A stretch of 64,000 bases of DNA from Bacillota bacterium (GTDB lineage: Bacteria; Bacillota; Clostridia; Oscillospirales; Ruminococcaceae): assembly GCA_023396225.1 (NCBI GenBank), contig JAEWWT010000027.1:1-64000 (forward strand), written 5' to 3'. Positions 57,506-64,000 of the stretch are shown here, one piece after another. The notes beneath the pieces were generated by a model, which was not told the DNA's origin, did no database searches, and saw only the letters and a program-made list of their open reading frames with translations. The first letter of the stretch is position 1. Each line of letters starts with the position of its first letter. Made by a program: the position numbers and the translations under genes.

Positions 57506-58738
57506 ATGAGTAATAATTCATCATGGAAAAGTAAAACTATTCTTTTTCTTATAAGCCAGTGTATCACACTATTCGGATCAACTCTGGTACAGATGGCGAT
57601 TGTATGGTATGTAACCTTACAAACTTCAAGTGGGTCATGGGTAGCGGCATTTACGGTATGCTCTTACATTCCACAGTTTCTGATATCCTTTGTAGGAGGG
57701 GTATGGGCAGACCGTCACAGCCGTAAAAAGCTTATTATTGGAGCAGATGCGGTAATTGCGGCTGTAACTCTTGTTATGGTGCTCGCAATGCCATATTTCT
57801 CAACAGAGCCTGCTTTGCTGACGGGATTTCTTGTAATGTCGGTAATTCGTTCCTTTGGTGCAGGAGTTCAGACGCCTGCGGTCAATGCAGTGATTCCACA
57901 GTTTGTTCCTGAAGAACATCTTATGCGCTTTAATGGAATAAATGCAACTATGCAGTCAATCGTTCAGTTTGCGGCTCCTGCTGCTGCGGGTGCAATTCTG
58001 ATGGTCAGCACAATAAGATTGACATTGCTTATTGATGTTGTTACAGCAGTAATCGGCATAGGGCTTCTTTCATGTATTCTTATTCCTAAGCAGGAGTTCA
58101 AAAAAGAAAAAGTATCAGTTTTAGCTGACATGAAAATTGGCATAAAGTATGCTTTTTCTGAAAAGTTTATCGGCAAGCTTCTTATTATTTACGGAATATT
58201 CATTTTCTTGTGTGTTCCCGGAGGGTTTCTTGCGCAGCTCCTTGTAAGCCGTACTTTCGGTGATACATACTGGTATTTGACAGCAGTTGAGCTTGTAGGC
58301 TTTGGCGGTATGGCGGGAGGAGGATTACTCATGGGAACATGGGGTGGATTCAAGAACCGTGTAAAAACTCTTTGGGTTGGTTTGCTTGGGTTTGGTATAC
58401 TTGCAATAGGCATGGGATTGTCACGCAATTTTATTCTGTATCTTTCTTTTATGCTTTTATACGGAGTTTCAGTTACCATGATGCAGACAGCAACAACTAC
58501 AATGATTCAGGAAAATGCAGATGTTTCTATGCAGGGCAGGGTATTTGGACTGCTCGGTTCAATGTATGCTGGATTTTTGCCTGTCGGAATGGTAGTTTTC
58601 GGTCCTCTTGCCGATGTTGTTCCATTGCAGTGGATAGCTGTTTTTTCTGGTGTTGCACAGATAATTATGGCAATCATTGCGGGACTTACACTCAAGGTGC
58701 CTGTTAAAAGTCCGACAGTATCGGATGACAATTCATAA
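57506..58738 (+). CDS. MFS transporter, macrolide-efflux-like
   Basis: The 410-residue permease has about 12 helices, starting KTILFLISQCITLFGSTLVQMAIVWYVTLQTSSGSWVAAFTVCSYIPQFLISFVGGVWADRHSRKKLIIGADAV, with the MFS loop motif GGVWADRHSRKK. This start (LFGSxLVQxAIxWY) is that of the macrolide-efflux (MefA-like, DHA3) branch. It probably exports drugs and is probably activated by the AraC-GyrI regulator upstream. ATG 57506 has GGAGGGACAA; the frame is open farther upstream through the leader. Confidence 0.9.
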   Translation: MSNNSSWKSKTILFLISQCITLFGSTLVQMAIVWYVTLQTSSGSWVAAFTVCSYIPQFLISFVGGVWADRHSRKKLIIGADAVIAAVTLVMVLAMPYFSTEPALLTGFLVMSVIRSFGAGVQTPAVNAVIPQFVPEEHLMRFNGINATMQSIVQFAAPAAAGAILMVSTIRLTLLIDVVTAVIGIGLLSCILIPKQEFKKEKVSVLADMKIGIKYAFSEKFIGKLLIIYGIFIFLCVPGGFLAQLLVSRTFGDTYWYLTAVELVGFGGMAGGGLLMGTWGGFKNRVKTLWVGLLGFGILAIGMGLSRNFILYLSFMLLYGVSVTMMQTATTTMIQENADVSMQGRVFGLLGSMYAGFLPVGMVVFGPLADVVPLQWIAVFSGVAQIIMAIIAGLTLKVPVKSPTVSDDNS

Positions 58739-58739
58739 T

Positions 58740-58778
58740 AAAAAAGTGCAGACGCTGAATTTGCGTCTGCACTTTTTT
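58740..58778. terminator. Bidirectional terminator between MFS and trp operon
   Basis: A perfect 16-bp stem (AAAAAAGTGCAGACGC, 58740-58755, complement 58763-58778) with a 7-base loop; A and T tracts make it work both ways. It reaches into the last bases of trpA. Confidence 0.95.
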
Positions 58779-59547
58779 AAATGATTGCTTGCTTCATGGC
58801 TTGAATATATTCTCCGACAGGTTCAGCGGAATTCTCGCCATATTTCCCGATAAGCTTCATAATTGCTGAGCCGACAATTACACCATCTGAAAGCTTTGCC
58901 ATCTTTTCAGCCTGTTCTGGGGTTGATATTCCAAAACCTATTGCGCATGGAGTATCAGTATTCTTTCGTACAACATCTATAATTGAGGATAAATCTGTGG
59001 TGATTTCGCTTCTTGTTCCTGTTACACCGAGACTTGAAACAATATAAAGGAAGCCCTCTGCTTCTTTTGAAATCATTGCTATTCGGTCAGCTGATGTAGG
59101 TGCAATTAGTGATAAGAAAAACACACCATATTTTTGACAGATTGGTAGAAATTCTTCTTTTTCCTCAAACGGAACATCGGGAAGAATGATTCCGTCAATG
59201 CCGATTTCCTTGCAGGAAGATATAAATTTCTCTGACCCATAGGAAAACACAACGTTTGCATAAGTCATAAATACAAGAGGAATATTTACTTTTTTGCGAA
59301 GATTTCTTACAAAGTCAAAAATCTTGTCTGTTGTAACTCCATTGGAAAGCGCCCTCATATTTGCCGCCTGAATAACAGGACCTTCAGCAGTAGGATCAGA
59401 AAAAGGAATACCAAGCTCAATCATATCTGCGCCGTTTTCAACAGCCGCAAGCACGATTTTCTCTGTTGTTATAAGGTCAGGATCCCCGCATGTGATAAAA
59501 GGGATAAATGCCTTTCCTTTTGCAAATGCTGATCTGATGTTACTCAT
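58777..59547 (-). CDS. trpA: Tryptophan synthase alpha chain
   Basis: TrpA cleaves indole-3-glycerol phosphate to indole, which tunnels to TrpB. The 256-residue TIM barrel has KAFIPFITCGDPD, the catalytic Glu in ADMIELGIPFSDPTAEGPVIQAA, the catalytic Asp in IDGIILPDVPFEEKEEF, and GTRSEI/AIGFGISTPEQAEKMAKLSDGVIVGSAI. ATG 59547 (MSNIRSAFAKG) follows GGGGGGAAG and overlaps the trpB end by 8 bases; the longer frame to 59595 is the trpB region. Last gene of the operon. Confidence 0.96.
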   Translation of the reverse strand: MSNIRSAFAKGKAFIPFITCGDPDLITTEKIVLAAVENGADMIELGIPFSDPTAEGPVIQAANMRALSNGVTTDKIFDFVRNLRKKVNIPLVFMTYANVVFSYGSEKFISSCKEIGIDGIILPDVPFEEKEEFLPICQKYGVFFLSLIAPTSADRIAMISKEAEGFLYIVSSLGVTGTRSEITTDLSSIIDVVRKNTDTPCAIGFGISTPEQAEKMAKLSDGVIVGSAIMKLIGKYGENSAEPVGEYIQAMKQAII

Positions 59548-60730
59548 AAATTTCTTCCCCCCTGTATCGTGCAATTGCCGCACAATCTTTGTCACCTCTG
59601 CCTGAAACTGTTATGACGATAATTTTATCCTTAGCCATCTCAGGTGCTATTTTCATTGCATATGCTATTGCATGAGCTGATTCAATTGCAGGAATAATGC
59701 CTTCTGTTCGTGAAAGAAACTCAAATGCATTTACTGCCTCTTCGTCTGTTATAGGGACATACTCTGCTCTTCCCGTATCGTAAAGGAAAGCATGTTCAGG
59801 ACCAATGCCGGGATAGTCAAGTCCTGCTGAAATTGAATAGACAGGGGCAATCTGACCGTATTCATCCTGACAGAAATATGATTTCATTCCATGAAAAATA
59901 CCAGTTCTGCCGGTGGTGATTGTTGCGGCTGTTTCAAAAGTGTCAACGCCTCTGCCTGCCGCTTCACAGCCAATCAGACGGACGCTCTTATCGTCAATAA
60001 AGTGATAAAAGCTGCCCATTGCATTTGAACCTCCGCCCACACAGGCAATTACTGCATCAGGAAGTCTGCCCTCTTTTGTAAGAATCTGTTCCTTCATTTC
60101 TTTTGAAATGACAGACTGAAAGTCACGTACAATAGTAGGAAACGGGTGAGGTCCCATAACTGAACCAAAGCAGTAAAGAGTGTCATCAATTCGTGAAGTC
60201 CATTCACGCATAGCTTCGGAGACAGCATCCTTTAAGGTGGCTGTACCAGCTGCTACAGGGACAACCGTTGCCCCGAGAAGTTTCATACGGTATACGTTGA
60301 GGGCTTGACGTTTTGTGTCCTCCTCACCCATAAAAATTACACATTCCATGTTCATTAAAGCTGCCGCAGTAGCGGTTGCAACACCATGCTGACCTGCTCC
60401 TGTTTCAGCTATCAATCGGGTTTTGCCCATTTTCTTTGCAAGCAAAGCCTGCCCGAGAACATTATTGATTTTGTGTGACCCTGTATGATTAAGATCCTCA
60501 CGCTTCAGGTATATCTTTGCACCACCAAGTGTCTTTGTCAGTTTTTCTGCGTAATAAAGTCCCGACGGCCTGTTAGCATATTCATTGAAGAGGTTTGAAA
60601 GCTCAAGATTAAATTCCGGATCATTTTTGTAGTAATTATAAGCCTTTTCAAGCTCAATTACTGCATTCATCAGCGTTTCTGGAATGTATTGTCCGCCGTA
60701 ACCGCCAAATTTTCCTTTTGTATCGCTCAT
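59540..60730 (-). CDS. trpB: Tryptophan synthase beta chain
   Basis: TrpB makes tryptophan from indole and serine with PLP. The 396-residue enzyme has FGGYGGQYIPETLM, the PLP lysine in LNHTGSHKINNVLGQALL, AETGAGQHGVATATAAALM, the phosphate loop CVGGGSNAMGSF and VITVSGRGDKD. Complete. It stands 6 bases after trpF and overlaps trpA, so the end of the operon is translationally coupled. Confidence 0.97.
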   Translation of the reverse strand: MSDTKGKFGGYGGQYIPETLMNAVIELEKAYNYYKNDPEFNLELSNLFNEYANRPSGLYYAEKLTKTLGGAKIYLKREDLNHTGSHKINNVLGQALLAKKMGKTRLIAETGAGQHGVATATAAALMNMECVIFMGEEDTKRQALNVYRMKLLGATVVPVAAGTATLKDAVSEAMREWTSRIDDTLYCFGSVMGPHPFPTIVRDFQSVISKEMKEQILTKEGRLPDAVIACVGGGSNAMGSFYHFIDDKSVRLIGCEAAGRGVDTFETAATITTGRTGIFHGMKSYFCQDEYGQIAPVYSISAGLDYPGIGPEHAFLYDTGRAEYVPITDEEAVNAFEFLSRTEGIIPAIESAHAIAYAMKIAPEMAKDKIIVITVSGRGDKDCAAIARYRGEEIYE

Positions 60731-60736
60731 AAAATA

Positions 60737-61342
60737 TCATTCCTTTCCTTGTCTGGCTGCTTTAATAAATGCAGCCATTTTTTGTTTATCCTTGTATCCG
60801 TTTGTTTCAATTGATGAACTTGCATCAACGCCATACGGGGCAAACTCTGATATGGCTTCGGATACATTATCCATTGTTAATCCGCCTGCAAGAAAATATG
60901 GGCGGGTTGCTTTCTTCAGAAGTGACCAGTCAAAAGTTTTTCCTGTACCACAACCCGTGTCAAGCAGCACTAAATCAGCAGGGGATGAGTTTGCCTCCAT
61001 GATATCTTCTTCATTTTTGACAGTAAATGCTTTGATTATCATGCAGTCAGTTACACTTTGAAGTCTTCGGATATAATTGCCGTCCTCATTTCCGTGAAGC
61101 TGAACTGCCCTGATTATCTTTCTTTCAATAATATTAACAATAAAATCAATGCTTTCATTTACAAATACACCTACAGGAACAATTTCCTTGTTCAGCTTTT
61201 TGCAAAGCATTTCTGCCGTATTGACAGAAACATATCTTTTGCTGAACTCTGCAAAAACAAAGCCGATATAATTAGGAGAAAGTTCGTTTGCGTATTCAAT
61301 ATCGCAAGGTCTTGAAAGCCCGCACAATTTTACTTTGGTCAT
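60737..61342 (-). CDS. trpF: Phosphoribosylanthranilate isomerase
   Basis: TrpF opens the ribose ring of phosphoribosylanthranilate. The 201-residue TIM barrel has VKLCGLSRPCDIEYANE (catalytic Cys), PNYIGFVFAEFSKRYVS, VPVGVFVNES, AVQLHGNED, LLDTGCGTGKTFDWS (catalytic Asp) and PYFLAGGLTMDNV. The start chosen is ATG 61342; a twin ATG lies at 61354 (ATGGTCATAAAAATG). The 115-base gap from trpC is filled by a structured leader element, unlike the tight spacing elsewhere in this operon. Confidence 0.95.
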   Translation of the reverse strand: MTKVKLCGLSRPCDIEYANELSPNYIGFVFAEFSKRYVSVNTAEMLCKKLNKEIVPVGVFVNESIDFIVNIIERKIIRAVQLHGNEDGNYIRRLQSVTDCMIIKAFTVKNEEDIMEANSSPADLVLLDTGCGTGKTFDWSLLKKATRPYFLAGGLTMDNVSEAISEFAPYGVDASSSIETNGYKDKQKMAAFIKAARQGKE

Positions 61343-61457
61343 TTTTATGACCATGCTTCCGTAGGAAGCATGTCTCCCTTCTTTGATATTTTGTGTAATT
61401 TTTGCAAAAATTTAAAAAGCACAAAACTCATAGATTGAAAGAATTATCTTTCAATCT
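61343..61457 (-). promoter_or_regulatory. Structured leader element inside the trp operon, before trpF
   Basis: It begins at the trpC stop with hairpin AGATTGAAAG/CTTTCAATCT (61457-61432). It continues with ATGAGTTTTGTGC (61420-61427 paired to 61388-61395), the palindrome AATTTTTGCAAAAATT, ATATCAAAGAAGGGAG, the hairpin ATGCTTCC-TAC-GGAAGCAT, and ends GGTCATAAAAATG. The first hairpin differs from those before dxs and MFS by a compensatory A-T to T-A change. A 28-codon frame beginning MSFVLFKFLQ and ending AWS stops on the TAA within GGTCATAA. Confidence 0.58.
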
Positions 61458-62233
61458 TAACCTCTTAGTTCTTTCAGTTTCATGGTCTTGTTTTCTGCTT
61501 TCATAAGGGTTTCACCGATAAGAACGGCGTTTGCCCCTATTTCATGAAGTAACTTTACATCCTCCGAAGTTTTTACTCCGCTTTCGGAAACAAAAAGAAT
61601 ACTGTCGGGAACAAGCTTGCGCATTCTCTTACTGTTGTTAGTATCAACAGAAAAATTATTAAGATTTCGGTTGTTTACACCAATGATTCTTGCACCTGAA
61701 CTTACAGCGGAAAGCACTTCGGATTCGTTATGTGCTTCAACCAGTGCAGAAATACCGAGAGTATCACAAATATTTATGTATTCCTTTATTTTTTCAGCAG
61801 AAAGTATTGAACAAATCAACAGAACAGACTGCGCTCCAAGTAATTTTGCTTCATATATCATATACTCGTCGACGGTAAAATCCTTTCTTAAGCAAGGAAT
61901 GGAAACAGACTTTGCTATACTGCGAAGGTGTTCATCACTTCCAAGAAACCATTTCGGCTCTGTCAAAACGGAAATGCAGTCTGCCCCAGCATTTTCATAT
62001 TCTCTTGCAATATCAAGAAAGGGATAATTTTCTGCAATAACTCCTTTGGAAGGGGACGCTTTCTTGCACTCGCAGATAAAAGAAATATCATCACCTGAAA
62101 GAGCTTTTTCAAACGCAAAGTCCCCTTTAGGGAGGGAATATGCCAAGCTTTTGATTTCGCTTAGCGAAGTAGTTTCTTTTGCTTTTTTTACACGTTTGGC
62201 TGTGTTCTGCGCTATTTTATCGAGGATTGTCAT
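61457..62233 (-). CDS. trpC: Indole-3-glycerol-phosphate synthase
   Basis: TrpC closes the indole ring. The 258-residue TIM barrel has DISFICECKKASPSKGVIAENYPFLDIAREYENAGADCISVLTEPKWFLGS (catalytic Lys and Glu), PCLRKDFTVDEYMIYEAKLLGAQSVLLI, ALVEAHNESEV, IIGVNNRNLNNFSVD and FVSESGVKTSEDV. Length is standard. ATG 62233 is 10 bases after trpD, with TGAGG upstream. Confidence 0.96.
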   Translation of the reverse strand: MTILDKIAQNTAKRVKKAKETTSLSEIKSLAYSLPKGDFAFEKALSGDDISFICECKKASPSKGVIAENYPFLDIAREYENAGADCISVLTEPKWFLGSDEHLRSIAKSVSIPCLRKDFTVDEYMIYEAKLLGAQSVLLICSILSAEKIKEYINICDTLGISALVEAHNESEVLSAVSSGARIIGVNNRNLNNFSVDTNNSKRMRKLVPDSILFVSESGVKTSEDVKLLHEIGANAVLIGETLMKAENKTMKLKELRG

Positions 62234-62242
62234 TCTATCACC

Positions 62243-63259
62243 TCACTTATTTGAGATTTCAATCAGCTTTTCAAGTGTCTGCATTGCTTTGCCAGAATCA
62301 ATTAATTCCTCAGCAAGCTTTATGCCGTCAGAAATTGAGTCCGCCTTTTCTCCCAAATGAAGTGCGGCACCAGCGTTGAGCAGAACAGCATTTCTTCTGT
62401 GTCCCTTCTCACCGCTTAAAATAGCTCTGGTTATCTTTGCGTTTTCAGCAGGAGCACCTCCAAGCAGGTCTTCATGTGTACATCTTTCAAAGCCAAACTG
62501 TTCAGGTGTGATTTCATAAGTCTTTACCCAGCCGTCAGAAAACTCTGAAACAGTTGTAGGAGCACACAAGGATATTTCATCAAGCTTATCCTGACCGTAA
62601 ACTACCATGCCTTTGCGGACACCAAGCTTCATCAGAACTTGTGCAAGAGGAACAGCAAGGGAACTGTCATAAACGCCGAGCAGCTGTCTCTTTGGACTTG
62701 CAGGATTGGTAAGAGGACCAAGAATATTGAACACCGTCCTGATTCCAAGCTCTTTTCTTATCATGCCTACATACTTCATTGAGGTGTGATATTTTTGAGC
62801 GAAGAGAAAGCAAAAGCCCACTTTATCAAGCAATTCAAGGCATTTTTCAGGTTCAAGGTTAATGTTTACACCAAGTGCCTCAAGGCAGTCTGCTGTGCCG
62901 CAGTCAGATGAAGCCGCACGATTGCCATGCTTTGCAACTTTTATTCCTGCTGAAGCTGAAATCAATGCGGTTGTAGTGGAGATGTTGAAGCTATGTGCTC
63001 CGTCACCGCCTGTTCCGACAATGTCCATAAGGTCAAGATTATTTTCAAGCTTTGTTGCCTTGTCACGCATTGCCGCTGCGCATCCTGTTATTTCTTCAAT
63101 AGTTTCGGATTTGGTGCTTTTGGTTGATAATGCAGCAAGGAAAGCAGCATTTTGAGTAGGAGTTGTTTCTCCGCTCATAATTTCTGTAATAACAGTATAA
63201 GCCTCGTTATATGACAGATCCTGCTTATCAACGATTTTTACAATTGCATCTTTAATCAT
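62243..63259 (-). CDS. trpD: Anthranilate phosphoribosyltransferase
   Basis: TrpD joins PRPP to anthranilate. The 338-residue protein has MSGETTPTQNAAFLAALSTKSTKSETIEE, the PRPP loop DIVGTGGDGAHSFNIST, VAKHGNRAASSDCGTADCLEALG, FLFAQKYHTSMKYVGMIRKELGIRTVFNILGPLTNPA and VVYGQDKLDEIS. Not fused to trpG. Its ATG overlaps the trpG stop by 4 bases. Confidence 0.96.
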   Translation of the reverse strand: MIKDAIVKIVDKQDLSYNEAYTVITEIMSGETTPTQNAAFLAALSTKSTKSETIEEITGCAAAMRDKATKLENNLDLMDIVGTGGDGAHSFNISTTTALISASAGIKVAKHGNRAASSDCGTADCLEALGVNINLEPEKCLELLDKVGFCFLFAQKYHTSMKYVGMIRKELGIRTVFNILGPLTNPASPKRQLLGVYDSSLAVPLAQVLMKLGVRKGMVVYGQDKLDEISLCAPTTVSEFSDGWVKTYEITPEQFGFERCTHEDLLGGAPAENAKITRAILSGEKGHRRNAVLLNAGAALHLGEKADSISDGIKLAEELIDSGKAMQTLEKLIEISNK

Positions 63260-63837
63260 GTCATAACCTCCTTAAAGTCAATATAGTTTTTTAAGATTTG
63301 TCTGCCGCAGGGTGTAAGAATGGATTCTGGATGAAACTGCACTCCGAATATCGGGAAATCCTTGTGCTGTACCGCCATGACTTCTCCATCATCAGTTACT
63401 GCCGTAACTGTAAGACAATCAGGCAAGCTTTCAGGATCTGCCGCAAGGGAATGGTATCTTGCAACAGGGGCTGTAAGCGGTATATTTCTGAAAATCTGAC
63501 ATTCGTTTTTAAATTGTACCGTTGACTGCTTTCCATGCATAAGCTGTTTTGCATATGTGATTTTTGCACCATAAGCCGCACAAATTGCCTGATGTCCAAG
63601 ACAAACACCTAATGTAGGAATACGCTTTGACAGAGTTTTTGCAATCTCAATAATGATTCCGGCATTTTCAGGATAACCAGGACCAGGCGACAGAATGATT
63701 TTTTCGGGGTTAAGTTTTTCTATTTCTGCAATAGTCATCTCATCATTCCGTATCACCATTATGTCAGGATTTATTTCGCCAACAAGCTGATAAAGATTGT
63801 AGGAAAAGCTGTCATAATTATCAACAAGTAAAATCAT
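63256..63837 (-). CDS. trpG: Anthranilate synthase glutamine amidotransferase component
   Basis: TrpG releases ammonia from glutamine for TrpE. The 193-residue class I amidotransferase has LLVDNYDSFSYNLYQLVGE, LSPGPGYPENAG, the nucleophile Cys in TLGVCLGHQAIC, and the His-Glu pair in GVQFHPESI. ATG 63837 has GAGGAGG and overlaps the trpE stop by ATGA; the longer open frame to 63897 lies inside trpE. Confidence 0.96.
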   Translation of the reverse strand: MILLVDNYDSFSYNLYQLVGEINPDIMVIRNDEMTIAEIEKLNPEKIILSPGPGYPENAGIIIEIAKTLSKRIPTLGVCLGHQAICAAYGAKITYAKQLMHGKQSTVQFKNECQIFRNIPLTAPVARYHSLAADPESLPDCLTVTAVTDDGEVMAVQHKDFPIFGVQFHPESILTPCGRQILKNYIDFKEVMT

Positions 63838-64000
63838 AAGTCTGCCTCCTCTGCCATTCTGAGAGCATTGATAACTGCCGCCGCTTTGTTGATACATTCC
63901 TGATATTCTTTTTCAGGAACGGAATCCGCAACAATTCCTGCACCGCTTCTTACAAAAACCTTGCCATTCTTTTTATAAGCAATTCTGATTGCAATGCAGG
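63834..64000 (-). CDS. trpE: Anthranilate synthase component I, C-terminal end (partial)
   Basis: The last 55 codons of trpE read IAIRIAYKKNGKVFVRSGAGIVADSVPEKEYQECINKAAAVINAL, with the chorismate-enzyme GAGIVADSVPExEYxE motif. The gene continues past the right edge of the window. It overlaps trpG by 4 bases. The operon order is trpE-G-D-C-F-B-A; any leader or attenuator must be beyond the window. Confidence 0.93.
   Translation of the reverse strand, partial: CIAIRIAYKKNGKVFVRSGAGIVADSVPEKEYQECINKAAAVINALRMAEEADL

Noticed and set aside
58740..58778. 16-bp inverted repeat as a mobile element
   Set aside because: Convergent genes on both sides and flanking A/T tracts make it a normal bidirectional terminator.
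61343..61457. Tryptophan attenuator peptide in the trpF leader
   Set aside because: The 28-codon frame has only one Trp, at its end, and the element is in mid-operon; related elements precede genes unrelated to tryptophan.

Overview
The window looks like chromosomal DNA of an anaerobic gut Clostridia bacterium, probably Oscillospiraceae/Ruminococcus-like. It is AT-rich, with Gram-positive AGGAGG ribosome sites and frequent TTG/GTG starts. It carries a SCIFF-peptide maturase, a C_GCAxxG_C_C protein, DUF134/DUF5320/NifX-like genes, xylan/xylose use genes and TPP riboswitches, and no respiratory chain genes. The lineage is inferred from gene content only.

Layout. 1-250: end of an rRNA operon (5S) and tRNA-Asn. 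350-7230: a decaying accessory region next to the tRNA, with remnants of a tyrosine integrase and a serine recombinase, an ABC exporter whose permease is frameshifted, a lipoprotein gene split by an in-frame TAA, a small secreted protein, and fragments of an exonuclease and a Mn-catalase. 7280-15030: membrane protein, YyaL-like thioredoxin-domain protein, FAD/Rieske oxidoreductase, a 73-aa helical protein, a two-component system and two DUF4342 paralogues. 15269-20040: thiamin genes on the minus strand (thiC, thiW, thiM, thiE, thiD), with a canonical TPP riboswitch before thiC and a degenerate one before thiW. 20199-28344: YibE/F, DUF134, DUF5320, MBL-fold, SCIFF maturase, flavin reductase, C_GCAxxG_C_C, two NifX-like and two ferredoxin-MinD ATPases. 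28430-32560: hairpins, a radical SAM/SPASM gene of different base composition, a three-gene ABC exporter and a VOC protein. 32562-35130: an 808-aa multidomain persulfide/CoA-disulfide reductase with a CRP/FNR-like site. 35148-49970: xylan/xylose locus (transaldolase, xylB, xylA, GH3, mutarotase-like protein, divergent AraC regulator, polysaccharide deacetylase, sugar ABC transporter, YesM/YesN-type two-component system). 50061-58778: XRE-VOC-zinc ribbon fusion, feoA-GNAT-feoA under DtxR-like operators, GNAT, MerR, dxs, YjdF, AraC-GyrI and an MFS pump. 58777-64000: trpEGDCFBA (trpE cut by the window edge).

The most unusual signal is not a protein. Several unrelated genes (ferritin-like 11336, xylB, GH3, sensor kinase 47474, dxs, MFS 57506, trpF, and more weakly a GNAT and the XRE fusion) are preceded by related structured leaders. 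These consist of short perfect hairpins, a CTGAACnnAGTTCAG hairpin plus TTCAAGAC box, a closing stem made of GTTTTGTG and CACAAAAC, an AAGAAAGGAAT Shine-Dalgarno, and often a double start ATG-GTC-ATA-nnn-ATG. Stems vary by compensatory changes between copies, and two copies carry an apparent anti-Shine-Dalgarno. This suggests a dispersed RNA-level regulatory or mobile leader element. No searches could be run, so novelty is not established.
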